Source of the DNA: an endosymbiont of Escarpia spicata
Lineage (GTDB): Bacteria; Pseudomonadota; Gammaproteobacteria; Chromatiales; Chromatiaceae
Assembly: GCA_003349915.1 (NCBI GenBank)
Contig: QFXE01000007.1
Location: 161,460 to 225,459, forward strand
Direction of reading: 5' to 3'
Length of the DNA: 64,000 nucleotides
Below the pieces are notes generated by a model. That model was not told the origin of the DNA. It saw only the letters and a program-made list of their open reading frames with translations, and did not search any database. A program made the position numbers and the translations under genes. Below, piece by piece: positions 28,597 to 38,720 of the stretch (its first letter is position 1; each line of letters opens with the position of its first letter).

Positions 28597-31500
28597 GTGT
28601 CAGAAAGTATCGCACAAAACATCCCGGCTTCTGATTCTCAGAAACATTCTGAAAGATTCACCAGAAAGCGTGTGCGATTCCCGCTCCAGATAATCATTGG
28701 GTTTCTTATTACTTTACTACTTAGCTCTATCAGCCTTTCAATATCCTGGTATAACTTCGAAAAAAACAAGGCCATCACCCTCTCCGCCACCCAAGCACTG
28801 TTCAACCGCATTGAACGGCAGACAGCTGAACGCATTCAAGGCATCTATTCACCTGCAGCGATGTTGGTCAGTATCACTGCTGAGCTTGAACAGGCACAAA
28901 ACACAGAAGCCGCGCAACACCAAAACCTGTTTCATGCATTCATTGCCGCACTGAGAGGGAATCCCTATTTGGCATCCATCTACATTGGGTATGCGGATGG
29001 GAAACACTATCTTGTAAGGACTATACGCGATGGTAAAGATGAATGGTCTAACGCAAACTTGCCTGTTAACACTGCATTCATGGTTCAGTACGGCGCGCAA
29101 CGTGGAGACGACCAACAGGAGATCAGTTATGTCTATTTTGATTCGAATCTCAAACCTGTTGGTCGTCAGGAAGGCGTTGATTCAAACTATGACCCCAGGC
29201 AACGGAGCTGGTATCAGACAGCCATTAACAGCGCAAACCTAATACAGACTGCACCGTACATCTTTTTCACCACCCGTGATGTAGGCATTACACTGGCCAG
29301 GCGTCTGCCGCAAGCATCAGGAGTTGTAGCCGTGGATCTCAGGCTGAATGAGATTTCAACGGAATTATCGAGCCATCTAATTACACATTCAACAGAGGTT
29401 GTCGTATTTAATTCTGAAGGGACTGTAATCGCTTACTCAGATGTTGAACAAGTAAGCCGCCACGCGGGAGAGGGAGATCATGAATCTTTAATTACTGCGC
29501 ATTTGTCTGATCTCCACAATCCTGTTTTGCATCAGTTGTTAAAAACACTGGCTTCAGACAGCCAAGACAGGCGGTTAAACATTTCAACTGGGACACAGGA
29601 ATGGATAGGAACCCTGTCACCGTTACCATTGCAAAGTGGCGAAACTGCCTATCTTGAGATTCTCTCCCCACATGATGAACTCCTGGCTCCGCTGGAAAAG
29701 ATTCGAGCAGAGAGTGTACAGATCTCTTTGGCGCTGCTTTCTATATCCATTTTGATTGGCTGGTGGATATCACGGCGTATCTCTCTTCCAATTCATCTTC
29801 TTGCTCAAGAGGCACGGGAAATTCGAAAACTGAAGCTGGATACTCCCATTGATGTGCATTCTCATATCAACGAGATTCACACTCTGTCTGAAACCATGTC
29901 AGTCATGAAGGCTTCCATCCAACAATTTATTGAAATCGGCAAGGCGCTTTCAACTGAGAAGAATATGGATCATCTCCTGGAGAAGATTCTGCTTGAGGCT
30001 CAACAAGTTTGTAATGCGGATGCGGGATCTATTTGTCTTTTAAATGATGATGAAGGAAAGCTTGAATTTTCAATTTTCAGGAATGATAAAACAAATGAGT
30101 TTTATGGCGGATCAACAGCGAATTTCCCCCCATTCCAACCGATTTTCCTATCCAATAAAAAGGTAAAGGGCCGCATAACAGTTACTGAAAGTGTTGTGCG
30201 TTCTGGTAAAACTCTAGCCCTTGAAGGTCTGTCTGTCATTGAGGACAGTAGTGAGATTCGACAACGATTCGAGAGGAAGGACTACCAGTGCATTACCATG
30301 CTGGCCCTCCCATTAATCAATCAACGGTCTGAAATCATCGGAGTCCTTGAATTGATCAATGCCCGTCAGCCAACCACTGACGAGTTGATCGGCTTCAGCC
30401 CAGCGGTAATCTCTTTTGTGGAAGCCCTCTCATCAAGCGCTGCAATTGCTCTCGACAACCGGCGTCTGCTAAAAGAACAAAAAGACCTGCTTGATGCCGT
30501 CGTCCAGATGTTGGCAGGGGCCATTGATGCCAAGTCGCACTACACCAGCGGGCATTGTCAGCGAGTACCAATCCTTGCGCATGAACTGGCTATTGAGGCC
30601 ACCCTATCAACAGCAGCTCCATTCAGGGATTTCACCCTTTCAGAAGAACAATGGTATGAACTCTATCTTGCAAGTTGGCTGCATGATTGTGGGAAAGTCA
30701 CCACACCGGAATACGTTGTAGATAAAGCAACGAAATTGGAGACCATCTATAACCGTATTCATAAGATACGATTACGCTTTGAACTCCTTTGGCGGGATGC
30801 TGAGATTAACTATCTCAAGGCACTTTCAGAAGGAGATAATAGTAAACAAGTACTGCAAGAGAGACTTAATACTCAGACAAAGAAAATCCGTGAAGACTAT
30901 GCTTTTGTAGCTGAATGCAATATCGGAGAAGAACGCATGGCGGCTGAAAAGATTTCACGATTGAACGAAATAGCAACACAAACATGGAGACGTAACCTGG
31001 ATGATCGTCTTGGCATTTCACCGAAGGAGCTGTCTAGAAAGGTGTCCATACAAGGGGCTCAACCCACACTTCCTACCAATGAACCTCTTCTGGCAAACAA
31101 AACAGAACACATCATTCCTCACAGAAACAAGCTCGGCCCCTTTGCAGACAACCCCTATGGTTTTCAAATGGATGCGCCGAAATATGCCTTTAACCTGGGT
31201 GAGCTTTACAACCTCAGTACAGAACACGGCACGCTTACAAAAGAAGAACGTTTTAAGATCAATGAGCACATCGTACAAACCATCATCATGCTGAAGCAAC
31301 TCCCGTTTCCAAAAGCACTGCGGCATGTCCCTGATTGGGCTGGCAGCCATCATGAAAAACTTGACGGAAGCGGATACCCACGCCATCGTTTCGCAGACTC
31401 CATTTCTATCCCGGAACGCATCATGACGATTGCTGACATCTTTGAGGCTCTGACAGCATCAGACAGACCCTATAAAAAATCAAAGTCGGTCAGCACAGCA

Positions 31501-31653
31501 CTTAAAATTATGGCTCAAATGAGTAAGGAGAATAAAATATGTCCTCACTTGTATGAATTATTTCTGACATCAGGCGCCTATTCCCGCTATGCAGATGAGT
31601 ATCTATTACCTGAACAAATCGACAAGGTGGATATCGCTGCATTGCTTTCCTGA
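28597..31653 (+). CDS. Cache-HAMP-GAF-HD-GYP receptor (probable cyclic-di-GMP phosphodiesterase)
   Basis: About 1,018 residues: TM1 (about 31-52), periplasmic dCache-like sensor (to about 370), TM2 (about 378-394), HAMP, GAF (about 460-640) and HD-GYP (about 650-1010). The metal motif HDCGK is near 698 and HHEKLDGSGYP near 920, so hydrolysis of cyclic-di-GMP is expected. About 220 residues separate the two motifs, against about 60 in standard HD-GYP domains. GTG 28597 is preferred: GGAG lies 6 nt upstream, whereas it touches the ATG at 28591. AT-richer than its neighbours and bracketed by direct repeats, so probably brought in by recombination. A decayed relative lies at 35132. Confidence 0.9.
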   Translation: MSESIAQNIPASDSQKHSERFTRKRVRFPLQIIIGFLITLLLSSISLSISWYNFEKNKAITLSATQALFNRIERQTAERIQGIYSPAAMLVSITAELEQAQNTEAAQHQNLFHAFIAALRGNPYLASIYIGYADGKHYLVRTIRDGKDEWSNANLPVNTAFMVQYGAQRGDDQQEISYVYFDSNLKPVGRQEGVDSNYDPRQRSWYQTAINSANLIQTAPYIFFTTRDVGITLARRLPQASGVVAVDLRLNEISTELSSHLITHSTEVVVFNSEGTVIAYSDVEQVSRHAGEGDHESLITAHLSDLHNPVLHQLLKTLASDSQDRRLNISTGTQEWIGTLSPLPLQSGETAYLEILSPHDELLAPLEKIRAESVQISLALLSISILIGWWISRRISLPIHLLAQEAREIRKLKLDTPIDVHSHINEIHTLSETMSVMKASIQQFIEIGKALSTEKNMDHLLEKILLEAQQVCNADAGSICLLNDDEGKLEFSIFRNDKTNEFYGGSTANFPPFQPIFLSNKKVKGRITVTESVVRSGKTLALEGLSVIEDSSEIRQRFERKDYQCITMLALPLINQRSEIIGVLELINARQPTTDELIGFSPAVISFVEALSSSAAIALDNRRLLKEQKDLLDAVVQMLAGAIDAKSHYTSGHCQRVPILAHELAIEATLSTAAPFRDFTLSEEQWYELYLASWLHDCGKVTTPEYVVDKATKLETIYNRIHKIRLRFELLWRDAEINYLKALSEGDNSKQVLQERLNTQTKKIREDYAFVAECNIGEERMAAEKISRLNEIATQTWRRNLDDRLGISPKELSRKVSIQGAQPTLPTNEPLLANKTEHIIPHRNKLGPFADNPYGFQMDAPKYAFNLGELYNLSTEHGTLTKEERFKINEHIVQTIIMLKQLPFPKALRHVPDWAGSHHEKLDGSGYPRHRFADSISIPERIMTIADIFEALTASDRPYKKSKSVSTALKIMAQMSKENKICPHLYELFLTSGAYSRYADEYLLPEQIDKVDIAALLS

Positions 31654-31954
31654 ACAGGCCAATTACCCAGGAAGGCCAGTTGGCAAAAAACTGGTGCGGG
31701 CGGATAGGGTAGACTCACTACGCAGGACCGTGGTCAGTCCCTTATTGATTCCTTCACTACAACCACTGCCGCGCAGACCCTGATTGATGGGGGAAACGAG
31801 CGGGTTGTTTAGTCGAATCTTCGCAGCGGCGAACAACTACCGGGAGCTATGCCTGCCAACGGCTCTTACCGCCAACCGCTCCTTTTCTCTACATGGATTC
31901 TGCGAACGAAAACGCCGGGGCGGTCTTCCCTGACAGCCCCTGAAACATCCCAAC
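31654..31954. repeat. Gap holding the right direct-repeat copy and an aldolase 3' remnant
   Basis: 31761-32012 repeats 28225-28478. It includes a severed aldolase end (in-frame LIDGGNERVV-stop at about 31780-31812) with no gene body in front. 31654-31760 has no recognisable content. The repeat continues into the 3' end of the next gene. Confidence 0.75.
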
Positions 31955-34891
31955 TCAGATCAACGAGCGGAGCAGTTCAATCGCCTGTTGAACCAACGGA
32001 TAGACCTCGGCCTGCGCCTCACAGGTTGTCAACCAATCCTGCTTGTCAGGCTGACCGGAAGTGGCACAACCGTCGATCTTTGGCAGGATATCGTGCTCAA
32101 GTTTGTTGAGCGCATCAGCGTAGTCCCCGTTATCTAACTTCGACAGCGCTGCATTAAGCTTGTTGGTAAACGGCTTGGCCAGGTTCTTGTTCTTGAACAC
32201 CGACGAATCGAAGCCATTGATCCTGTCCATGACATCCTGAACCAATGTCACGACCTCATCCTGACGGGTCAGGGCCGTAACCGTCACACTACTCGGTTCA
32301 CTGTCCTGCAACCCATCATTCACGACCAAGCTAACCAGATAGGTTCCGGCAAGATCCGCCATGAAGCCTGTCATCGCCTGATCCGGGGCAGCCAGTTCTG
32401 CAGTACTGCCGTCCGGCTTTAGCACCAGCGACCAATGGTAGGTCAGCGGATCGCCATTGGCATCGTGACTACCCGTTCCGCCCAGACTGACACTCTCTCC
32501 AACATAGACAGACAGATTGTCTCCAGCGTCAGCCACCGGCCGCACATTCGCAAGACTGACCGTTATCTGGTCCGGTTCGCTCACCGAGTAATAGGCGTCG
32601 GTCACTGTCAGCTCAAACACATAGCTGCCGTAGAGATCAGCAAGAAACAGCGTTTCCACTGTATCTGCCGGCGCAGGTTCTGCGAGGCTGCCGTCCGGTT
32701 TGGAGACCAGCATCCATTGGTACGCGATCAGATCATCACCATCGAGATCGTAACTGGCCAGACCGCTCAGCGCGACCCACTGCCCCGTCTGGGTGATCGC
32801 CAAGTCTTCACCCGCATCGGCCGTTGGCGCTGTGTTGACCGTGCTGACCATCACCTTATCAGAGTCACTAACGTGTCCCTGCTGATCGGTGACGCTGAGT
32901 TCGAGCAGATAATCACCCATCATATCCGGTGTCAGCGAAGGTGTTGCCGAAGTCGGATTTTGCACGCTGGCAAGACTGCCCGGTGGTGCAGAGATCAGCT
33001 GCCATGCGAACAGCAGCGGGTACTCTTCATCGGGGTCAGTGCTGCCGGTCCCGTCCAAGGTGACTGCCGTACCTGGGTGGGCTGACTGATCCATTCCGGC
33101 ATTGGCGATCGGCCGGTCGCAAGGATCACCGATACCGTCGTTGTCTGCATCGGCCTGACCCGGATTGTAACCGGTGATGCAGTTATCACTGTTATCACCA
33201 ACGCCGTCACCGTCGGTATCGGCCCATTCCGTCGGGTCCTTGGAAAAGGCGTCATCCTCATCTAGCACGCCGTCATTGTCGTCGTCGGGATCATCTTGGT
33301 TGGGGATGCCGTCACCATCACTATCCTCAAGTGCATCCGCCTCGGTGGGATTGGTGTCTTCGTCGTCCGGAATACCGTCATTGTCATCATCCGGATCGGC
33401 ATTGTCACCGATACCGTCACCATCCACATCGGACCACTCGGTCGGATCGTTTGGGAAGGCATCCAGGTGGTCAGGCACGCCGTCACCATCGGTGTCCGGT
33501 GGCAGTGGAGCTGGTTCACTGCAGACCTCCAGATTGAGGTCAACGTCACCCGGTGCCCCTGCGAAATCCGCCTCCACCACCAGCCATGCCGGATTGGTGG
33601 TTACCGTCGGATGGAAACTGCGTGCAGTGATATGTACCGACTGGGTGGCGATCTCGGGAAAAGTCACGCTCGCTTCCAGTTGTTGCGGGAAGGTTACCTC
33701 CACACTGCTTCCGTCGGAGAACTCAACCATGGCGTCCTTGAGGTAGGCGCCGTACTTGTGAGGTCTCACCAAGCCGGAAACGTAGGTCCGTTCCTTGATC
33801 TGTGCCAGGGTGATGCCGTTGATGGTATAGACCTCGGGAAACTCTACCTGCATCCAGGTCCCAACATCTGTACCAGTGAAGCGGGGAGCGAAGAAACTGC
33901 GTGGACTCAGGTCCCCATTGCAGGCCCAGTAGTTGCTGTAGGTAAAACGGTAGTTACCATCAATGGCGTTCTGCGCCTTTCCATCGCAAGTGTTGCGCCA
34001 AGGCTGCAGCCACCATGAGGACTGGTTGCCGATCCAGCCATCTTTGACGGTCAGCCTGGGATTACATTCAGGATCGCAGGCGTCTCCGATGCCGTCCAGA
34101 TCACCGTCAGACTGCAAGGAGTTGGCCGCCTCCGGACAATTGTCATCGACGTTGGCGAATTCATCACCGTCGATATCGTCGTCACAGATATTTCCGATAC
34201 CATCGTGATCCATGTCGAGCTGATCCGGGTTGGCACTTAACGGGCAGTTGTCGTCGGCGTTGACGATGCCGTCGCCATCCAGGTCGTCGGGATCACCTGC
34301 AGCCCCGAAGAAGTCGATCTCCAACGCATACAAACCCGCCAGTGAATAGTCATTATGAAAACTGACAATGGTGGCGCGAATCGATTCGGTAGTGTGCGGT
34401 GCGGCAAAATCGGCATAGGTTACCGATTCTCTTGTTGAAAATGGGGTGCCTGGCGGGAAGGCCACCAGCTCCTCAGTCCCATCGGAAAAGGTGAATCGCA
34501 TCTCGTTGATGTAACGGGAATACTTGTCTGTTCCAGGCAAAGACGACATCAGTGTATTTTCAACAAACTGATAGAATCGAATTCTCGTCAGGGTCAGGGA
34601 AACTCCAAAATCGATCTGGAACCACTGACCGTGATTGTCAAGTGCATTGGCTGGTGAAAAAAAACTCCTGCCCCGACCACAGGGGTCTGCGGGATAGGAG
34701 TAGGTGTAGACACCGTCAATGAGATGGAATGCCTGGCCGTCGCAACTAACGGGTTCGGGCCACAAACTCCACCACCACGTTGATTCGGATGTCGTCCATA
34801 CTGTTTTATCCAGTGGTGTATCTTCGGCCAGAGCAGTGGAAGGCGCGAAAAGCACCCCCACGAGCGCAAGCGCTAAAATGATTGCTTTCAT
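31955..34891 (-). CDS. Secreted discoidin-TSP3-PKD repeat protein
   Basis: 978 residues with a Sec signal ([20 protein letters not shown], cleavage after ALA). In order: a discoidin-like beta domain (about 25-205), a short TSP3 calcium repeat block, a second related discoidin-like domain (about 285-450; both contain a Trp-rich WWSLWP/WWLQPW segment and a C...DG...F pattern), a longer TSP3 block ([18 protein letters not shown] type), three PKD-like modules (about 640-900) and a helical C-terminal domain ending [13 protein letters not shown]. Probably an extracellular carbohydrate- or matrix-binding protein. Start ATG 34891 has GGGGGAGGA just upstream and gives a clean signal peptide. Confidence 0.85.
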   Translation of the reverse strand: MKAIILALALVGVLFAPSTALAEDTPLDKTVWTTSESTWWWSLWPEPVSCDGQAFHLIDGVYTYSYPADPCGRGRSFFSPANALDNHGQWFQIDFGVSLTLTRIRFYQFVENTLMSSLPGTDKYSRYINEMRFTFSDGTEELVAFPPGTPFSTRESVTYADFAAPHTTESIRATIVSFHNDYSLAGLYALEIDFFGAAGDPDDLDGDGIVNADDNCPLSANPDQLDMDHDGIGNICDDDIDGDEFANVDDNCPEAANSLQSDGDLDGIGDACDPECNPRLTVKDGWIGNQSSWWLQPWRNTCDGKAQNAIDGNYRFTYSNYWACNGDLSPRSFFAPRFTGTDVGTWMQVEFPEVYTINGITLAQIKERTYVSGLVRPHKYGAYLKDAMVEFSDGSSVEVTFPQQLEASVTFPEIATQSVHITARSFHPTVTTNPAWLVVEADFAGAPGDVDLNLEVCSEPAPLPPDTDGDGVPDHLDAFPNDPTEWSDVDGDGIGDNADPDDDNDGIPDDEDTNPTEADALEDSDGDGIPNQDDPDDDNDGVLDEDDAFSKDPTEWADTDGDGVGDNSDNCITGYNPGQADADNDGIGDPCDRPIANAGMDQSAHPGTAVTLDGTGSTDPDEEYPLLFAWQLISAPPGSLASVQNPTSATPSLTPDMMGDYLLELSVTDQQGHVSDSDKVMVSTVNTAPTADAGEDLAITQTGQWVALSGLASYDLDGDDLIAYQWMLVSKPDGSLAEPAPADTVETLFLADLYGSYVFELTVTDAYYSVSEPDQITVSLANVRPVADAGDNLSVYVGESVSLGGTGSHDANGDPLTYHWSLVLKPDGSTAELAAPDQAMTGFMADLAGTYLVSLVVNDGLQDSEPSSVTVTALTRQDEVVTLVQDVMDRINGFDSSVFKNKNLAKPFTNKLNAALSKLDNGDYADALNKLEHDILPKIDGCATSGQPDKQDWLTTCEAQAEVYPLVQQAIELLRSLI

Positions 34892-35131
34892 CGGATCCTC
34901 CCCCGTTTCCCTGGAAATACCTACACATGAAATTCCGTCTTCAGATTCTGCATGCTGCCAGACAAGCATAATAACGAGACGAATAAAACGCCTCTACTTT
35001 CAACATAGAACAACTGCCGCGAAAAAAAGTGATGCAGATCAACAAAATGTTGGAGTGGACGACAGTATCACAATCCCTGCTTAACCATCCTGTGATAATT
35101 TCAATGTCCTGTTATTGTTAATGGCGTGGCA

Positions 35132-35330
35132 CAACACAAAAAATTGTTTCATGCGTTCATTGCCGCACTGAGGGTGTCCCTATTTGGCATCCATCTACAT
35201 TGGGTATGCGGATGGGAAATACTATCCTGTAAGGGCTATACGCAATGGTAAGGATGAATGGTCTGAGACAAACCTGCCTGTTGAAACTGCATTCATGCTC
35301 AGTACGGAGTGTAACGCGGAGACAGCCAAT
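35132..35330 (+). pseudogene. Fragment of a second Cache-HD-GYP receptor gene
   Basis: About 200 bp align with codons ~105-172 of the receptor gene at 28597-31653 (LFHAFIAALR, ASIYIGYADGK, GKDEW, NLPV, TAFM). A net 2-bp loss near 35175 breaks the frame, and neither the 5' end nor the rest of the gene is present. It is a decayed piece of a paralogue, downstream of which the sequence (35331-35431) is unrecognisable. Confidence 0.8.
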
Positions 35331-35431
35331 AAGCTGTATGCTGGAGATGGAGGTTATGAATTGGTAAGGATAATGGTCTTGGCGGAATGCAGGCTATTCT
35401 ATCCTGTCAACCAGGTCTGACGCTGTGGGCT

Positions 35432-36217
35432 TCAGCCCCTGCTTTTCACAGGCTCACAGATACGCATGGTATCAAGACTGATCGCGCCATCAGAGAACAG
35501 TTCAAAACGTTTAAAACCCGCCCATTCCTGACTCTCCCGACCATCAGGCAATCGTGATTGCGCACCAGTGGTCGGGGTCGAAGTATAAATGATACCTCGA
35601 TCCAGCCAGTGGTATTCTTGATGGATGTGGCCGGATGACACGCAGCGGACTTTCCCGTTACTTAACATAGTCTGACGAAGTTGATCCGTTTCCCCAACAC
35701 CACATTGTATGCCACGAAATTTCAGATCAACCAAGTTGTAATGCATAAACACCAGTAGGTCGCTGATGTCTTCTCTGAACTGTAAATCCTGTAAATCCTG
35801 ATAAACTTCAGGTAAAACCCTGGCGTGAAACCAGGTTCCATCGAGCGCTCGTGTTTCCAGCAGATACACACACCATCGCCCAATCTGAAACTGCTTTGCC
35901 ATTTGGCAATTACGATAGGGGAAAACCTGCTGCATAACTTGCAAATCATCATGATTTCCAGCCTGAATCAGACAAGTTATGTCGGGAAAATACTGATCAA
36001 CTGACTCAGCTAAAAACTGATAGGAGGCGCGGCTCTCATCATTTGATAAATCACCGCTAAACACCAGTAAATCCACAGCACCTGACGCCTGCGCTCCGGC
36101 CAGGCAGGCTAACAAACTGGCGTTGGTATCGATGCCATGAAAATCCCCGTCTGATTCGGGATCATGGACATGGCAGTCGGTAAACTGGAAAACAACCCCT
36201 AAACTTCCTGAATTCAT
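35432..36217 (-). CDS. Calcineurin-like metallophosphoesterase (CpdA/Icc-like)
   Basis: 261 residues with the full metallophosphoesterase signature: DCHVH, GDLSND, GNHDD, MHYNLVD and GHIHQEYH, coordinating two metals. It resembles the CpdA protein at 53455-54282 (same GHIHQE motif), so cAMP or another cyclic nucleotide/phosphoester is a plausible substrate. Its ATG overlaps the stop of the upstream methyltransferase by 4 bp (ATGA), so the two are co-translated. Paralogue rather than orthologue of cpdA. Confidence 0.8.
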   Translation of the reverse strand: MNSGSLGVVFQFTDCHVHDPESDGDFHGIDTNASLLACLAGAQASGAVDLLVFSGDLSNDESRASYQFLAESVDQYFPDITCLIQAGNHDDLQVMQQVFPYRNCQMAKQFQIGRWCVYLLETRALDGTWFHARVLPEVYQDLQDLQFREDISDLLVFMHYNLVDLKFRGIQCGVGETDQLRQTMLSNGKVRCVSSGHIHQEYHWLDRGIIYTSTPTTGAQSRLPDGRESQEWAGFKRFELFSDGAISLDTMRICEPVKSRG

Positions 36218-37017
36218 AGGGGCTTACGCGCAACCGCCTCACAACGCGTACGCCCATAATAGGCATCCGGATGATTACCCCAGTTTAGTACTGCCTTCTG
36301 AGCTCGTGCTATTTCATCTTCTGTGTAACCCGCCTTAGGGGCATGCCTTTGAATATAATCCTGCCAAAACAGTGCATAGTCTTTCGGGTTATAGCCCGAT
36401 GAATGGCAAAATACATCATAACTGGCAGACAGGGCGATCACATCGAAACCTGCTTGAATCAAGCTGCTGGCTTGCTTTCTACCATAGAAGATATCAGAAC
36501 CCGCCACATTGAAGCAGGCTTCAATAATTTCCCATGCCTTATCCAGGTCGTCGACTGATGGATAACAGACATCACCACCAAATTCTGCATCTCGTATGCC
36601 AAGCAAGCCACCTGGTTTCAGTACCCGTTTTAATTCTGCCAAAGCCGAGTCCTGAACACCTAAATGGTATAAAACCGCATGCGCCAAAATAGCGTCAAAA
36701 GTATTATCTTCAAATGGAAGATCAAAGATAGATGCCTGCTGGAAATGGATATTTTGGCTATGATCAGCAGGAAACTGCTCTGACTGAATATCCACTGCAT
36801 GTACATACCCATTAGGGCCAACACGTTCTGCAATCTGTAGACTCAATGAACCCGGCCCACACCCAACATCAAGCACAGTGTTCCCTTGTTCAATATGGTC
36901 TTGAAAAAAACAACCCTCTTTATCCAGACTTCTTTTTGAAAACTCGTTCAGGATATGCTTTGAATATCCACCGCTATACTGTTCATCTTTCAACACATCA
37001 TTCCTGTAAATCATCAA
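36214..37017 (-). CDS. Class I SAM-dependent methyltransferase
   Basis: 267 residues. SAM-binding motif I VLDVGCGPGSLSLQIAE near residue 48, motif II around VHAVDIQSEQF, and motif IV FDAILAHAVLYHLG. The Methyltransf_11/25-type fold does not tell the substrate; small-molecule acceptors are usual. First gene of a two-gene unit with the phosphoesterase (4-bp overlap). Separated by 197 bp from the TIR-protein gene upstream on the same strand. Confidence 0.82.
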   Translation of the reverse strand: MMIYRNDVLKDEQYSGGYSKHILNEFSKRSLDKEGCFFQDHIEQGNTVLDVGCGPGSLSLQIAERVGPNGYVHAVDIQSEQFPADHSQNIHFQQASIFDLPFEDNTFDAILAHAVLYHLGVQDSALAELKRVLKPGGLLGIRDAEFGGDVCYPSVDDLDKAWEIIEACFNVAGSDIFYGRKQASSLIQAGFDVIALSASYDVFCHSSGYNPKDYALFWQDYIQRHAPKAGYTEDEIARAQKAVLNWGNHPDAYYGRTRCEAVARKPL

Positions 37018-37214
37018 TTTCAGTTAAGTTCTTATCCAGGCGGGCTATTACTGCTGAAGAGATAACCACGTCGGCATTCCCTTCTGAGTTTTGTGGGCAT
37101 CCACATCTTCTCAGCTAATTTCACCCTCGGAAATGTGGTCTGTCCCCCTATTATTCCGATGAATCAATAGGGGCGGGGTCGATTGATTTCACGGTACCTG
37201 AAAATCCACAGATG
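37018..37214. other. Gap with an imperfect palindrome
   Basis: Contains CCCCTATTATTC and GAATCAATAGGGG around 37147-37175, an imperfect inverted repeat beside GTCTGTCCCCCTATT-type sequence. Nothing else recognised. Confidence 0.35.
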
Positions 37215-37943
37215 CTAGAAATATTTATCCGGGATCATTTCGTCCAACGCTACCAAAGCGATCAATCCAGAGTATATTATGGCACCGACCGCCCAGCTTC
37301 TCCCCCTTTGAGTACCCTTTCTGAACTCGTAATATGACCGCAGACTCAAGACCAGCGCGAGTAGGCCAAGAACTAACCCAACTATGGCAGCCTCTAACGA
37401 TACGTCGTCTGACCCAATAGCAAACATGCCAATTACAGACAGCGCAAGACTTGTAAAAGTCTTCCAACCAATCTTCTTGGGATTTATATCAAAGCGCCTG
37501 ATCGATTCAAGAAGGGAATGCATGCCTGCATGCCATGCACTATCCTCTATGCTCAGCGGCTCGATATACGCGAGCTTCTTCAGAGGATCCGGCAACTCTT
37601 CCAGGTGAAATCTTTTCGTACCACCGACAAGAACTGGAATAACGGGTATGTCACGATTAAGCGCCGTAGCAATTTCCAGGAGAACGTAATCATCAGGCTC
37701 ATCGATACGCCGTCCGCCGTTCGCACTCTTATGCTCTAACCAGTGCGGACCAATCACAGCGACTAAAACAGAGCAGTCCTTTAGCGCCTTATCGATTGCT
37801 TGCTGCCAGTCTGAGCCACCATGCAAGGTCGCTTGATCCTGAAAAATATTTCCGGCTCCAAAATGCGAAATGAGCGTATCAGCAATCCTCCCAGCACGCA
37901 TCAGCGTGCCTTGCTGTCTATAGCTCACAAAGATTTTGCTCAT
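37215..37943 (-). CDS. TIR-domain protein with C-terminal membrane segments
   Basis: 242 residues. The N-terminal bacterial TIR domain (1-150) opens KIFVSYRQQ and contains SVLVAVIGPHWL and DDYVLLEIATAL; Glu90 is in the position of the catalytic Glu of NAD-cleaving TIR domains. Three hydrophobic helices follow (about 158-178, 182-205, 222-240), so the TIR domain is anchored at the inner membrane. TIR proteins act in phage defence and in other NAD signalling; no partner sensor gene is adjacent, so the role is open. Confidence 0.85.
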   Translation of the reverse strand: MSKIFVSYRQQGTLMRAGRIADTLISHFGAGNIFQDQATLHGGSDWQQAIDKALKDCSVLVAVIGPHWLEHKSANGGRRIDEPDDYVLLEIATALNRDIPVIPVLVGGTKRFHLEELPDPLKKLAYIEPLSIEDSAWHAGMHSLLESIRRFDINPKKIGWKTFTSLALSVIGMFAIGSDDVSLEAAIVGLVLGLLALVLSLRSYYEFRKGTQRGRSWAVGAIIYSGLIALVALDEMIPDKYF

Positions 37944-38039
37944 TCACCAATCCTTTTCGGCTGCTTATAATCCACTACAAGATTGACGATAAGTTTAGCA
38001 GACAAACACCCTCTGATTCGGCCTCTGTTGTGACAGGCC

Positions 38040-38720
38040 CTAAAACGGCATGATGGTGCGAAAACCGGACATCACCGGACTGATTGTGTGGGACATATTG
38101 CCGACATCATGGGTCATCACACCAACACTCCGATTGAGGTGGGACATGCTGCCATTCATACCCTCCACCTGGGTATTGATCTGGCCAATGTTATCGTTCA
38201 TTTCGACCATATGGTTGTCAATTTGGCTCATGTTTCCGTTCATTGCCACCATCTCAACATTCATATTTAGCACACCTTGTGACATATTGCGGGTATCACC
38301 ACTGATATTGGCTATGTATCCACGCATGTCATGCATATCCGTCGACATGCTGGTCATGGAACGTTCCATGACGTTCACCACGTAGAAGAGATATCCCATT
38401 GCGACCAGTGCGATCAGGGTACCAGGTACAGAAAAAATCTTGATGCGCTGGATGCGATAACGCTGTTCGGCCTCAATGGCTTTGAGCTTTTCAGAGAGCA
38501 GCTGCTCCCGCTCTTTCGCTTCAGTATGAACCTGGTCGAAGGCGTGATTCAGGCGCTCGGAGAACTCCTCAATAATCTTTTCCTGGCTATGGTCGCGCTG
38601 GCTATTGTCTTTGTGGATCTTATCAAAGACCGATTGCAATCCCTGCATCAGACCAGAGAGAACCGGGCTGTCATTTTCCTCGGGATTATCGCTGATTGGG
38701 GGCTGTTTTTTCCGGCTCAC
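38040..38720 (-). CDS. Single-pass membrane protein with Met/Asn-rich coiled-coil repeats
   Basis: 226 residues, family not recognised. A charged helical cytoplasmic segment (about 20-92) precedes a transmembrane helix (about 96-116). A C-terminal region follows in which a roughly seven-residue pattern of Met, Asn and hydrophobics repeats (MNGNMSQIDNHMVEMNDN). This looks like an oligomeric coiled-coil stalk outside the membrane. Methionine clusters might bind copper, but no His/Cys support is seen. Stands alone. Confidence 0.7.
   Translation of the reverse strand: MSRKKQPPISDNPEENDSPVLSGLMQGLQSVFDKIHKDNSQRDHSQEKIIEEFSERLNHAFDQVHTEAKEREQLLSEKLKAIEAEQRYRIQRIKIFSVPGTLIALVAMGYLFYVVNVMERSMTSMSTDMHDMRGYIANISGDTRNMSQGVLNMNVEMVAMNGNMSQIDNHMVEMNDNIGQINTQVEGMNGSMSHLNRSVGVMTHDVGNMSHTISPVMSGFRTIMPF

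Noticed and set aside
37140-37180. Terminal repeat of an insertion sequence near CCCCTATTATTC
   Set aside because: Imperfect palindrome only, without a matching second end or transposase.
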